A stretch of DNA of 64,000 bases from Martelella lutilitoris (GCF_016598595.1 NZ_CP066786.1:705501-769500), one strand, 5' to 3'. Counted from the stretch's first letter, positions 50,578 through 60,803 are shown. The notes: generated by a model not told the origin, from the sequence alone. Numbers and translations are program-made.

Positions 50578-52251
50578 TCAGGCCCGCCGGTCCATGGCGC
50601 GGGAGACCAGCAGAACTGGGATCAGGCCGGCCAGAATGATGATGATCGCCGGGACGGAGGCGCTCTCGACCTGGGCGCGCGAGGCGTCCTCATAGACGAG
50701 GGTGGCCAGCGTATTGAAGTTGAATGGACGCAGCAGGATGGTTGCCGAGAGCTCCTTCAGCGTCTCGATGAACACAAGAAGCACGGCGGTCCACAGCGCC
50801 GGGCGCATGTTCGGCAGCAGCACGGAAAACAGAGCCCTCGCCGGTGAGCGGCCGAGCGTGCGGGCGGCCATGTCGAGGCTCGGTGAAAGCTTCTGGAAAC
50901 CGGCATCAACGCTGCCTTCGGCCATGGCAAGAAACCTGACCGTGCAGGCATAGACAATGGCAAAGCCGCTGCCTGAGAGGATCAGTCCGCTGGAAATACC
51001 GAAATGGGTCCTCAGCGCGCCGTCCACGGCGTTGTCGAGCCCGGCCAGCGGGATCAGCACGCCGATGGCGAGCACCGTTCCGGGAATGCCGTAGCCGAGC
51101 GATGCCAGCCGCGTGACCGAACGGATCTTTGCGTCCGGATAGGTTCTGACCGCATAGGAGAGCGTCAGACCGAACATGACGGCGATCGCGGCGGCAAGTC
51201 CGGCAACGGCAAGCGAGGTGAAAAGCGCCTGAAGCAGACGTTCCGAGAGAAAGTCCTCCAGCCGTTTGAGGGCGAAGTCGGCCAGCACCAGTGCGGGAAT
51301 GGCAAAACCGATGATGACGGGAAGCAGGCAGGCAAGGCTTGCCAGAAACGCGGGAAACCCCGAGAGGCGCTGACGCTCGCTCCTGCCGGTCACCGAGCGA
51401 CCGGCGCTGTAGCGCTGATTGCGCCTTGCGATCCGCTCCAGCAGGATCAGCGCCAGCACGAAGACCAGCATGATCGCCGAAAGCTGGGCAGCGCCGGCGA
51501 GGTTGCCGCGATTGAGCCAGGTCTCGTAGATCGAGAAGGTGAGCGTGTTGACGCCCAGATACTGTACGGCGCCGATATCGTTGAGGCTTTCCATCATCAC
51601 CAGGGTGAGGCCGACCACGATCGCCGGCCGCGCCATGGGCAACTGCACGGAAAGGAACACCCGAAACCGCCCGGCGCCGAGCGTGCGCGCCACCTCGGCT
51701 GCGTTCCGCCCCTGCATGGAAAACACCGAGCGCGCCGTCAGATAGACATAAGGGTAAAGCACCCCCGACATGACCAGCACCGCGCCGCCGAGCGACCGGA
51801 TGTCGGGAAAATAATAATCCCGCGCCGACTGAAAGCCGAAGACGGCCCGGTAAAGCGTCTGGACCGGACCGGTGAAATCGAAGAATTCGCCGAAGGCATA
51901 GGCCGCAAGATAGATCGGCATGGCAAGCGGCAGCACGAGCGCAACCGACAGGAACCGCCTGAAGGGAAAATCAAAGGAGACAACCAGCCAGGCTGCGACC
52001 ACGCCGATGGAGCCGGTGGCGAGCCCGTTGAAAACGAGAAGCCAGAAGGTGCGGCCCGCAGCCCGCGGCAGGACGGTTTCCGCAAGATGGGTGATCGCCG
52101 AAAAATCCGAGGAGAAGGCGAGCCAGACGATCGCCGCCAGCGGCAGGAGCATCAGCGCGCAGATAAGGCCGGCCGCTAGCGGCAGGGGGCGGAGCGCGCG
52201 TCGTCGCGATCGACGAGAAGAGGTCGCGCTTTCGGCGAGGTCAAGGGCCAT
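50578..52251 (-). CDS. Iron(III)-type ABC transporter permease (fused)
   Basis: 557 aa with about 12 membrane helices: two permease domains fused in one chain, as in FbpB/SfuB. Two copies of the EAA-type cytoplasmic loop are visible (EVARTLGAGRFRVFLSVQLP and ARTLGRSPARALFSVLLPN). These import Fe3+ delivered by a periplasmic protein; thiamine (ThiP) permeases have similar architecture. Binding protein and ATPase are not adjacent. Convergent with the ATPase gene at 49403, which belongs to another family. Confidence 0.85.
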   Translation of the reverse strand: MALDLAESATSSRRSRRRALRPLPLAAGLICALMLLPLAAIVWLAFSSDFSAITHLAETVLPRAAGRTFWLLVFNGLATGSIGVVAAWLVVSFDFPFRRFLSVALVLPLAMPIYLAAYAFGEFFDFTGPVQTLYRAVFGFQSARDYYFPDIRSLGGAVLVMSGVLYPYVYLTARSVFSMQGRNAAEVARTLGAGRFRVFLSVQLPMARPAIVVGLTLVMMESLNDIGAVQYLGVNTLTFSIYETWLNRGNLAGAAQLSAIMLVFVLALILLERIARRNQRYSAGRSVTGRSERQRLSGFPAFLASLACLLPVIIGFAIPALVLADFALKRLEDFLSERLLQALFTSLAVAGLAAAIAVMFGLTLSYAVRTYPDAKIRSVTRLASLGYGIPGTVLAIGVLIPLAGLDNAVDGALRTHFGISSGLILSGSGFAIVYACTVRFLAMAEGSVDAGFQKLSPSLDMAARTLGRSPARALFSVLLPNMRPALWTAVLLVFIETLKELSATILLRPFNFNTLATLVYEDASRAQVESASVPAIIIILAGLIPVLLVSRAMDRRA

Positions 52252-52429
52252 GCTGTCCGGTCATCGCTGATGGAGGCTCTCTCGAGCGCCAAAGTTGACA
52301 AGTTCCGACCGGTTTTATGACCTGCCGTCAAAATGCGCAATATGTCCGCTTGCCGCAGCTTTTCCGGGCGGCAACAGGAAGGCCTGCCGGAAGCGCGCTT
52401 GTTCGTCGGGACGCAGAAGACGGCATGCG

Positions 52430-55399
52430 CTAGTAGTGAAACGGCCGCGCTTCCTTCACGGGCAGGAAAACCTCGACCAGCATGCCCTCGCTCGGAACGG
52501 CATGCACCAGAAAGCGCGCGCCGAGGCCTTCGGCAAGCTTGCGCGCCTTTTGCTGGTGCTGGTTTTCCGCTTCCCTGCCCTGGCCGCGGGGAGCGCCGGC
52601 CCTTCGCCGGCCCGGAGCGATGCCATTGTCGCGAAAGCGCAGCACGGTCTCCCCGCTTGCCGAGGCCGCCGTGGAAACGACCACCTGGCCGCCTGCCGGC
52701 GTGAACTGTACGGCGCCGTTGAGAAGCTCGGAGGCCATTTCCTTCAGCGTCTCGGTGTCGCACGGCGTCTTGGCGAGCGCAGGCGAAAGGGCCGCGCGGA
52801 TGATGATCCGGCGCGCATTGGCACGCGGTTGCACCAGGCTTACGGCCTCCGCCACCGCCTCGTTGATCTGCGCGGTTTCATGCGCGCTGGACTCGGCCAG
52901 CGGGGCGGGTCTGCGGGGTTCGTGGCCCGGCGGCGTTTCCGCCTCGGCCTGTGGCGGCGCGCTCTGCTCCGGTTCCGGCTCGCCGAGCAGCCGTCCGACG
53001 ATGGAGCGCGCCTGGCGGCTTTTGGCGGTGATTTCGCGGGCAAGGGCGTGGTAACGGTTGTCCCCGAGCGTGCCGAAGGGCTGGTGATCCATGGTCTCCG
53101 ACAGGGAGATGATGGCATCGAGCGGCTGACGCAGTTCATAGCGCAGCGCCGAGCGCACGGTGTCCCGCTCCTCTTCCGCCTCTTTCGCCTCGCGCCGGGC
53201 AGCCCGCAGATCCTCCTCACGGCGTTTCAGCGAGGTGATGTCGCGCAGGATGACGCAGACGCCGCCCGACTGCGGCAGGCGCCCAAGCGTGATGAACAGC
53301 GGAATGAGGCCGCCGCCCGCTTCCCGCCCGATCACCTCGAGCCCTTCGGGCACAACATCGCCGCCGCGTCGCTCAAGCAGGCGACTGACCTGGGTTTCCA
53401 GATCGCCATGGCTCTCCTCGGCAAACAGAATGCCGGCATCCTCGCCGATCACATCCTGGCTCTCGACGCCGAAGAGCGCTGAGGCGGAACTGGAAATCGA
53501 GCGGATATGGCGTTTCTCGTCAAGGATTAGGATGCCGTCGGTGGAGGTGTCGAGGATCGCGTGCAGCTCCGCGACATCGCCGTCGCTCGGAAGCTTCGAC
53601 GGGGCGTCCTTAGCTGTGTTCTGTTCAAGGGTGATCGGCGCGTCGAGACCGTCGCCGCCGGCATGTTCGGGCCGAAGCGTCAGCGCAAGCGCCCGTCCCC
53701 CTTTCCAGGAGACAGCCTGCAGGTGGAAAGACACAGGCAGCCGACCGCCATCGGCCGTGCGCAGGAAAAGCCGGTCGTCATCGTCGCGTTCGACAAAGGC
53801 ATCGGGGCCTCCGGCGTCGATCACGGCATCAAGGGATCCGTAGCCGGAAAGCGAAAGAAAGGCGGGATTGGCATGCAGTACGCGCTCGCCGGACTGGATG
53901 ACAATGGCATCCCGGCTGGCGTCGATCCATGTCGCCTCCGCCTCCGCGCTTTCGCTTGGCTGCGGCGGCCGCGTTTTCCGCTTGATGACGGGCGATGGCT
54001 CGTGCTGCGCGACCGCGGGCTCAAGGGCCGTTGCCGGCGTCCCGGTTCCGGCATCGGCGGAGCGAAGCTGGCTTGCGATCTCGTCAAGCGCGTGGCGCTC
54101 GTCCTCCGTCAGTTGCGGGGCAGACCTCGTCTGGCTTGCCGCCGCCGGGCGGGCGGGCGGCGTTGCATCGGGATTGGCGCTTTCTTCGCCGAGCCGGACC
54201 AGGCCGAAGCCTCTGAAGCCGTCGAACCGGCGCTCGCGCGTATAGGTCGGCAGCGCCGCCATATCGACGGGCACGACCGTGTCCGTGCCGGAGACCGGCC
54301 ACTCGACCGTGCGGCCCGACCATGTGTCCGCGCTCTGGAGAAGCCGGGAGATCGCGCCCGCGCCTCTGACGCCGAGCCGCGTTTCGATCTCTGTGAAACG
54401 CAGGCCGGTGATTTCCGCCATGGCGGGACCAACAGCCTCGGCAAGTTCGCCGGAGACGTCGGTGATCCGGCCGGCGCCGTCGGTGCGCCAGACGAAGCGC
54501 AGCGGGCGGCGGGTGTCGGCCTCTGCATGTTCGGTTTCCCGGGCCTGGGCGGGGTGCGTCTCGCTCTTTGCCGGCTGTTTGCGCACGACCGGGCCTTGCC
54601 GGGAAGCGGGCTTCTCGTTCGGCTGGTGGTGCGCAGCGAGCGCGCCGAGGCTCTCGTCGATGGCGGCAATCGCCTCGCGGGGCGAGCGGCCGCTCTCCGG
54701 CGCGATCGATTCTTCTTCCTCCGCCGCCCCAACGGTCGCGCTGACTTCGTCGGCGAGTTCTTCGGAGACGAACAGCAGGAACCGGACGGGGTGTTTCGAA
54801 AGGCGACCGAGCGCCAGCGGCCAGATGCCGGTCCCGGTGGTTGCGAGCCGCTCCGTATAGCTTTCGGGCCCTGCCGTCAGGCTCTCGATGATCGGGCGGA
54901 TGTCCTCGGGTTGAAGGGCGGTGCGGCTGAAGCCGGAAGAGGCGGATATGCACGCGCCGTTCTCCCCGACCACAGCCAGGTGCGCCTCGTCCTCGTCAAA
55001 ACCTGACACGAGCGCGTCACTGCGGTTCCCTTCCGACGGGTTCTCGCAATCGAGCAGCAGGTAGCGGCGACCATCAAGACCGAAGAGGCTCGCAGTTGCC
55101 GGTTTTGACACCCTTCGGAAGCGCTGCGCGATATTGACGGTGAAGTCCCTGCTGTCGCCGGGCTCCGAAAGTGGGCCGGCCGCAGCCACAAGCTGGCGCA
55201 GGAGAATGGAGGCGTCGGTCCTGGTTCCGGTCGCCTCACCAATCCGCGCGTGGCCGAGCAGCCTCGCGCCGGCCGCGTTGGCAAAGGCGACGGTGCTTGT
55301 CTCCGGATCGACGGCCAGCATGGCCCTGCCGTCAAGAAAACGTCCGCGCAAGGCCGGATGGGTGGCAAAGGCGAGGTAATGTGGAACTGCCGTGCTCAT
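52430..55399 (-). CDS. Large multi-PAS histidine kinase-like protein, catalytically degenerate
   Basis: 989 aa, soluble. Four PAS-like regions (about 20-60, 305-400, 485-575, 610-725). The dimerisation region aligns with the PdhS/PleC type (ALRYELRQPLDAIISLSETM, HQPFGTLGDNRYHAL), but the phospho-accepting His is Tyr754. The ATP-binding domain (about 840-985) keeps DNGIA but its N-box reads SELLNGAVQFTP with Gly at the key Asn, and the G2 lid is replaced by an Arg/Gly-rich run. It therefore looks like a pseudokinase related to rhizobial cell-cycle kinases rather than an active one. Middle part is rich in Pro, Ala and Glu and probably flexible. Confidence 0.75.
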   Translation of the reverse strand: MSTAVPHYLAFATHPALRGRFLDGRAMLAVDPETSTVAFANAAGARLLGHARIGEATGTRTDASILLRQLVAAAGPLSEPGDSRDFTVNIAQRFRRVSKPATASLFGLDGRRYLLLDCENPSEGNRSDALVSGFDEDEAHLAVVGENGACISASSGFSRTALQPEDIRPIIESLTAGPESYTERLATTGTGIWPLALGRLSKHPVRFLLFVSEELADEVSATVGAAEEEESIAPESGRSPREAIAAIDESLGALAAHHQPNEKPASRQGPVVRKQPAKSETHPAQARETEHAEADTRRPLRFVWRTDGAGRITDVSGELAEAVGPAMAEITGLRFTEIETRLGVRGAGAISRLLQSADTWSGRTVEWPVSGTDTVVPVDMAALPTYTRERRFDGFRGFGLVRLGEESANPDATPPARPAAASQTRSAPQLTEDERHALDEIASQLRSADAGTGTPATALEPAVAQHEPSPVIKRKTRPPQPSESAEAEATWIDASRDAIVIQSGERVLHANPAFLSLSGYGSLDAVIDAGGPDAFVERDDDDRLFLRTADGGRLPVSFHLQAVSWKGGRALALTLRPEHAGGDGLDAPITLEQNTAKDAPSKLPSDGDVAELHAILDTSTDGILILDEKRHIRSISSSASALFGVESQDVIGEDAGILFAEESHGDLETQVSRLLERRGGDVVPEGLEVIGREAGGGLIPLFITLGRLPQSGGVCVILRDITSLKRREEDLRAARREAKEAEEERDTVRSALRYELRQPLDAIISLSETMDHQPFGTLGDNRYHALAREITAKSRQARSIVGRLLGEPEPEQSAPPQAEAETPPGHEPRRPAPLAESSAHETAQINEAVAEAVSLVQPRANARRIIIRAALSPALAKTPCDTETLKEMASELLNGAVQFTPAGGQVVVSTAASASGETVLRFRDNGIAPGRRRAGAPRGQGREAENQHQQKARKLAEGLGARFLVHAVPSEGMLVEVFLPVKEARPFHY

Positions 55400-55654
55400 G
55401 GCTCTTCGGTCCGCTCGGGTTCGTTCGGAAGCGTTGCGTGCCCGGCAGGCCTTTCGCGCATCCTTGGCTTAACGCTTTCTTAATAATAATAATGGCGATT
55501 GCGGTCCAGATCAGGTCCGGTCTTTTCATGGCGGACGGTTAACGCGGCGACCGGTCGCAGGGTCAAAGGATTTTCGCTGATCGGCCATCAAGGGGCTTGC
55601 AAATTCCTGTCAGGCCTTTTAAGTGAGCCGCGATGCAAGACGCATCGCCCTTGT

Positions 55655-55731
55655 GCGGTTGTAGCTCAGTTGGTTAGAGCGCAGGTTTGTGGCACCTGAG
55701 GTCGGTGGTTCGACCCCACCCAACCGTACCA
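55655..55731 (+). tRNA. tRNA-His (anticodon GTG)
   Basis: 77 bases. Acceptor GCGGTTG with CAACCGT, anticodon loop with GTG, T-loop TTCGACC, discriminator A73 followed by CCA. The base before position 1 is T, so the usual G-1:C73 pair is absent, as is known for alphaproteobacterial tRNA-His. A T-rich tract follows. Confidence 0.95.
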
Positions 55732-55824
55732 TTTTTCTTCTTTCGTGACCGTCAGGCGCTCAGAAAGCGGGCGGAAGCGTTGCCGCCGCTTCGGCAGACT
55801 GCGCTGGATCATACGCAATCGCGC

Positions 55825-56784
55825 TTACGACGTGTCTCGGTGAACGCCAGGGTATTCGACCGGCTCTTTCTGCAGCACAGGCGGAACGGTTTCCGTATTC
55901 ATGGTCATGATGCTGGCGGCAAGGCCGATCTTGCGGAACTCCGTCGGACTGACCCGGAAGTAGCGGCGAAAAACCTTGGCGAAATAGTTCGGGTCGGAAA
56001 ATCCGGCCATGCCGGCGACCTCCTTGACCGTATGATCACCGCTTGCCAGCAGGCGCGTCGATTGTTTCAGCCGCCGGAGCAGAACATATTCCGCGGGCGG
56101 CATGCCTTCCGATTGCGCAAACAGGCGCGAAAAATGCGACCGGCTGAAGCCGGAGACCTCCGCCAGCCTGTCGACCGGGAGCGGTTTTTCCAGATTGGCG
56201 TCGATATAATGCGTGACCCTTTGCATCGCCCGGCTTTCCACCGGCGGCATGGTGTGGGCGCCGAACACATCGTCATAGAGCAGCATGGTCACTTCATAGG
56301 CAACGGCGGACGCTCTTGCCGGCGTTTCGGTTTCCGATGAAAGCAGGCGCCGCAGACAATCCGCCAGTTGATCAACGGTCTTCTGCTTCAGCTTGAGCAC
56401 CGGGCCGGAGGTCGCCAGGACCGCTCGCTGAATGCGCATCGCCTCTTCGCCATTGAGCGAGATCCAGAAGAATTCCCAGTAACCGTCCTCCTCCACCCAA
56501 TAGCTGTGATTGTGCGGGATCAGGGTGAGCATGGTTTCGCCCGGCCTTATCCGGAAGGTCTGGTTCTCAAAACGCAGATTTCCCGCGCCGGCAATCGTGT
56601 ACTGGATCACCGAGAAAGGGCTCTGGCCGCGCCGCCTCCCGTCCCACCTGTAGTCGGGCCGCGTGCGGATTTCATACCCGGCGCTGACCGGCATGGCATG
56701 CAGGTCCTGATGTCCGCGCGGCAGGGAAATCAGCCGCCCGATCGGCGCTTTTTCTCGCAGCTCCTGTAGCACAGAATTACCCAT
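55825..56784 (-). CDS. AraC-family transcriptional regulator
   Basis: 319 aa from MGNSVLQELREKAPIGRL; the longer frame to 57195 overlaps the divergent melA and is rejected. The N-terminal cupin-like sensor (about 40-165, PHNHSYWVEEDGYWEFFWIS) is followed by a C-terminal double HTH (about 210-305: VDRLAEVSGFSRSHFSRLFA, VKEVAGMAGFSDPNYFAKVF). By position, divergent from alpha-galactosidase, it likely activates the alpha-galactoside locus, as AgpT does in Sinorhizobium. Confidence 0.88.
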   Translation of the reverse strand: MGNSVLQELREKAPIGRLISLPRGHQDLHAMPVSAGYEIRTRPDYRWDGRRRGQSPFSVIQYTIAGAGNLRFENQTFRIRPGETMLTLIPHNHSYWVEEDGYWEFFWISLNGEEAMRIQRAVLATSGPVLKLKQKTVDQLADCLRRLLSSETETPARASAVAYEVTMLLYDDVFGAHTMPPVESRAMQRVTHYIDANLEKPLPVDRLAEVSGFSRSHFSRLFAQSEGMPPAEYVLLRRLKQSTRLLASGDHTVKEVAGMAGFSDPNYFAKVFRRYFRVSPTEFRKIGLAASIMTMNTETVPPVLQKEPVEYPGVHRDTS

Positions 56785-56977
56785 GAAAGCACAATCCCTC
56801 TCTGTGATGTCGTCCCGACTGCTGCATAATGCGGACCGGGAGTTTGAAACACAAATGATACAGGCATAACGCAACTGTCGGGGTGACGTCTTTCGTGACA
56901 CCTTGCCGGCAAGGTCGATGTTGTCTGTTGCATTTGATTTTACCCTGTTTGTTGGTTCTTGATTCAGGGAGGCGGCT

Positions 56978-58450
56978 ATGAGCGCTTTCAAAATAGCCAT
57001 TATCGGCGCCGGCAGCGTCGGTTTCACCAAGACGTTGTTCAAGGATATCCTGTGCGTTCCGGAATTCGCGGATATCGAAGTGGCGCTGACCGATATCAGC
57101 GAAAAAAACCTGACGATGGTCAAAACCATCCTCGAGAAGATCGTTGAGGCCAACGGCCTGCCGACCACCATCACCGCGACAACCGATCGCCGCAAGGCGA
57201 TCGAGGGCGCGCGCTATGTAATTTCCTGCGTGCGCGTCGGCGGGCTTGAGGCTTACGCCGACGATATCCGCATTCCGCTGAAATACGGCGTCGACCAGTG
57301 TGTCGGCGATACGATCTGCGCCGGCGGCATTCTTTACGGCCAGCGCAACATTCCGGTCATTCTGGATTTCTGCAAGGATATCCGCGAAGTGGCCGAGCCC
57401 GGCGCCCGCTTCCTCAACTATGCCAACCCGATGGCCATGAACACCTGGGCCGCCAATGAATACGGCAAGGTCGATACGATAGGACTTTGCCACGGCGTCC
57501 AGCACGGCGCGGAACAGATTGCGGAAGTGCTCGGCGTAAAACAGAACGAACTCGACTATATCTGCTCCGGCATCAACCATCAGACCTGGTTCACCGATCT
57601 GCGCGTCAACGGCCGCAAAATCGGTAAAGACGAGCTGATCGCCGCCTTCGAGGCGCATCCGGTGATCTCGAAGCAGGAAAAGGTCCGTATCGACGTGCTG
57701 AAGCGTTTCGGTGTCTATTCGACCGAGAGCAATGGTCACCTGTCCGAATACCTGCCCTGGTATCGCAAGCGCCCGGAGGAAATTACCCGCTGGATCGACA
57801 TGTCCGACTGGATCCATGGCGAAACCGGCGGTTATCTGCGCTACACGGCGGAAAACCGCAACTGGTTCGAGACCGAATTTGATGGATTCCTTGAAGATGC
57901 GGCAAAACCGATCAACCCGAAGAAGCGCTCGAGCGAACATGCCAGCTACATCCTCGAAGGGCTGGAGACCGGTCGGGTCTATCGCGGCCATTTCAACCGC
58001 AAGAACAACGGCGTGATCACCAACCTGCCGGATGACTGCATCATTGAATCGCCCGGCTTCGTCGACCGTTTCGGCCTTAACATGGTGGCGGGCATCGCGC
58101 TGCCGGAAGCCTGTGCTGCAACCTGCATGGCCTCGATCAACGTGCAGCGCATGTCGGTTCATGCAGCCGTGACCGGCGACCTCGATCTTTTGAAACTGGC
58201 CGTCCTGCACGATCCCCTTGTCGGCGCCGTCTGCACGCCGGAGGAGGTCTGGCAGATGGTGGACGAGATGGTTGTCGCCCAGGCCGCATGGCTGCCGCAA
58301 TATGCGCATGCCATCGACGGCGCGAAAGAGCGGCTTTCCAGGGCCACGGTCAAAACCCGCGAATGGGATGGGGCGGCCCGCCGCCATATCCGCTCGGTGG
58401 ATGAAATGCGCGCGGAAAAGGAAGCCGAGCGCGCGGCGGCCAACGCCTGA
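56978..58450 (+). CDS. melA: Alpha-galactosidase, glycoside hydrolase family 4
   Basis: 490 aa. N-terminal NAD-binding KIAIIGAGSVGFTKTLF, metal-binding Cys/His region GLCHGVQHGAEQ, and GINHQTWF are typical of GH4 MelA, which uses NAD+ and a divalent metal in a redox-assisted mechanism. It releases galactose from melibiose and raffinose-type sugars in the cytosol. Good ribosome site GGGAGG. First gene before the transporter; a hairpin (about 58467-58490) lies in the gap. Confidence 0.92.
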   Translation: MSAFKIAIIGAGSVGFTKTLFKDILCVPEFADIEVALTDISEKNLTMVKTILEKIVEANGLPTTITATTDRRKAIEGARYVISCVRVGGLEAYADDIRIPLKYGVDQCVGDTICAGGILYGQRNIPVILDFCKDIREVAEPGARFLNYANPMAMNTWAANEYGKVDTIGLCHGVQHGAEQIAEVLGVKQNELDYICSGINHQTWFTDLRVNGRKIGKDELIAAFEAHPVISKQEKVRIDVLKRFGVYSTESNGHLSEYLPWYRKRPEEITRWIDMSDWIHGETGGYLRYTAENRNWFETEFDGFLEDAAKPINPKKRSSEHASYILEGLETGRVYRGHFNRKNNGVITNLPDDCIIESPGFVDRFGLNMVAGIALPEACAATCMASINVQRMSVHAAVTGDLDLLKLAVLHDPLVGAVCTPEEVWQMVDEMVVAQAAWLPQYAHAIDGAKERLSRATVKTREWDGAARRHIRSVDEMRAEKEAERAAANA

Positions 58451-58593
58451 CGTTTTAATCTCGACCGGTCCGGCCTCATGCCGGGCCGGCCATTCCTGTT
58501 CCGGCGGCCTTGTGGGTAGGAGCCTTGCCGGCGGAACAACCGGCGAATGGCCATGCGCCTTCGCATTCAGTGTCAAAACGGGAGGACGACACG

Positions 58594-60690
58594 ATGACAC
58601 CGCACCTTTCTGCCCGACATCTGGCCAGTGTCCTGGCCGCCGGGATTTCAAGCCTCGCCCTTGTTTCCGGAGCGCTCGCTTCGGAAATGACGGTCGTGCC
58701 GCCGCAGCCGGATTTCCCGGCCCAGGCCAAGATCACCTATGTACCGCGCAACGCGATCGAGGAATTCAGATCGCTGCCGTCCTATTCCGAGCCGGAATGG
58801 GTCACGAAGCAATTTGTCGACACCGGCGCGCTGCCGCCCGTCGAGGAACGTCTGCCGAAAGAACCGCTGGTCTTCAAGACCGGCAACATGCCGGATGGCA
58901 TGGGCGTCTACGGCGGCACGTTGCGCCATGTGATCGGCGGTCGGCCGGAAGGCTGGAACTATCAGGCCGGCCAGGCGCAGGGATGGGGCGGCATCGATAT
59001 TGGCATGTATGAATGCCTCACCCGCACCGCGCCGCTCTATCAGGTCGAGGCGAGCGACATGGAGCCCTTGCCCAACCTTGCGAAGAGCTGGGAGTGGTCG
59101 GAGGACGGGCACACGCTGACCATGCACCTGATCGAGGGCGCGAAATGGTCGGATGGCGAGCCCTTTACCTCCGAAGACGTGATGTTCATGTGGGAAGACA
59201 ATATCGTCGACCCGAATGTGTCGCCGCTCAATGGCGCAACGCGCGAAACCTTCGGCTCCGACACGACACTGAAGGCACTCGACGACTACACGGTCGAATG
59301 GACCTTTGCGGAAGCCTTCCCGCGCCAGTATCTGTTCAACATGGCCTATGGCGATTTCTGCCCCGGCCCGGCGCATATCCTGAAGACCAAGCACCCGAAA
59401 TATGCCGATACGACCTATGACGAGTATCGCAACGGCTTTCCGCCGGAAATGATGAACTGGCCGGTCATGGGCGCCTGGGCGCCGGTCGAATACCGGCCCG
59501 ACGATATCATCGTCCTGCGCCGCAACCCCTATTATTGGAAAGTCGACGAGGACGGCCATCAGCTGCCCTACATTGATGAGCTGCAGTACAAGCTTTCGAC
59601 ATGGGCCGACCGCGACATCCAGACGATTGCGGGTTCTGCCGATCTTTCCAACCTCGAACAGCCGGAAAACTTCGTCGTGGCACTGCGCCGCGCCGCCGAG
59701 GAGGATGCACCGGCAAGGCTGGCCTTCGGCCCGCGCCTTATCGGTTACAATATGCGCATGAACCTTTCCGGCAATGGCTGGGGCGAGCCGGACGCACGCG
59801 AAGAGGCCGTACGCGAGCTCAACCGCAACCCGGACTTCCGCAAGGCCGTAACGATGGCGATCGACCGCCAGGCGCTTGGCGATTCGCTGGTCCGCGGCCC
59901 CTTCACCGCGATCTATCCCGGCGGCCTGAACTCCGGCACCAGCTTTTATGACCGGGAATCGACCTATTACTATCCCTATGACCCGGAAGGAGCGAAAGAA
60001 CTGCTGGCATCGATCGGCCTTGAGGACACGGATGGCAACGGCTTCGTCAACTGGCCGGAAGGCACGCTGGACGGGCAGGATGTCGATATCGTGGTCTCGC
60101 TGAGTTCCAACTACACGACCGACCTCAGCCTCGCCGAGGGCTTGATCGGCCAGTTGCAGCAGGTGGGCCTCAGGGTGGTACAGAACGCCATCGAGAACAA
60201 CCAGTTCGACAACCAGCGGCGGGCAGGCAAGTTCGACTGGATGATCCTGCGCAATCCGCCGGCTCTGGCATCCGTGGTGCAGGGCACCACCGGCCTTGCG
60301 CCTGTGGGGCCGCGCACCAGCGAACATCACCGCGCCGGGCCGGACGGCTCGGTCGACCTGATGCCCTATGAAGAACAGATGGTCGACATCATCGACCAGT
60401 TCATCGCCACCGACGACAATGCCGAGCGGGCCGAACTGATGAAACAGTATCAGACCGTGGTGACGCAGAATGTCGATATGGTCGGGCTGACGGAATATCC
60501 AGGTGCGCTGATCGTCAACAAACGGTTCGACAATGTCGCCGCCGGTGCGCCGATCTTCATGTTCAACTGGGCGGAAGACGCCATTATCCGCGAGCGCATG
60601 TTCGTTCCGACAGATGAGCAGCAGGACTATCAGCTGTTTCCGGACACGCTTCCCGGCAAGCTGGGCGGCGACGGCCCGGTCAGCGGCTGA
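58594..60690 (+). CDS. Family 5 periplasmic oligosaccharide-binding protein (AgpA-like)
   Basis: 698 aa. The start at 58594 has GGGAGG; a signal peptide ends near 31 (SGALAS). The SBP family 5 (peptide/oligosaccharide) features are visible: NLAKSWEWSEDGHTLTMHLI, GAKWSDGEPFTSEDVMFMWE. Although many relatives bind peptides, members coupled with melA (AgpA of Sinorhizobium) bind alpha-galactosides. The SBP gene precedes its permeases. Confidence 0.88.
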   Translation: MTPHLSARHLASVLAAGISSLALVSGALASEMTVVPPQPDFPAQAKITYVPRNAIEEFRSLPSYSEPEWVTKQFVDTGALPPVEERLPKEPLVFKTGNMPDGMGVYGGTLRHVIGGRPEGWNYQAGQAQGWGGIDIGMYECLTRTAPLYQVEASDMEPLPNLAKSWEWSEDGHTLTMHLIEGAKWSDGEPFTSEDVMFMWEDNIVDPNVSPLNGATRETFGSDTTLKALDDYTVEWTFAEAFPRQYLFNMAYGDFCPGPAHILKTKHPKYADTTYDEYRNGFPPEMMNWPVMGAWAPVEYRPDDIIVLRRNPYYWKVDEDGHQLPYIDELQYKLSTWADRDIQTIAGSADLSNLEQPENFVVALRRAAEEDAPARLAFGPRLIGYNMRMNLSGNGWGEPDAREEAVRELNRNPDFRKAVTMAIDRQALGDSLVRGPFTAIYPGGLNSGTSFYDRESTYYYPYDPEGAKELLASIGLEDTDGNGFVNWPEGTLDGQDVDIVVSLSSNYTTDLSLAEGLIGQLQQVGLRVVQNAIENNQFDNQRRAGKFDWMILRNPPALASVVQGTTGLAPVGPRTSEHHRAGPDGSVDLMPYEEQMVDIIDQFIATDDNAERAELMKQYQTVVTQNVDMVGLTEYPGALIVNKRFDNVAAGAPIFMFNWAEDAIIRERMFVPTDEQQDYQLFPDTLPGKLGGDGPVSG

Positions 60691-60704
60691 CACCCGAAAG
60701 CGTC

Positions 60705-60732
60705 GCGGCGGCTCTTGCAAGAGTGCCGCCGC
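60705..60732 (+). other. Stable intercistronic hairpin after the binding protein gene
   Basis: GCGGCGGC-TCTTGCAAGAGT-GCCGCCGC with an inner complementary TCTT/AAGA. No T-run follows. Such hairpins often stabilise the upstream mRNA, giving more binding protein than permease. Confidence 0.6.
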
Positions 60733-60803
60733 CAACCTCGCGGACTGGCAACCCTGTTCTCCTCCAGTTGCCGGTCCGCACAGACAAGGGACGCAAGGAT
60801 AAT

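Noticed and set aside
58648..60735. Long minus-strand frame opposite the family 5 binding protein
   Set aside because: Shadow frame without signal peptide or domain; the plus-strand binding protein is complete.
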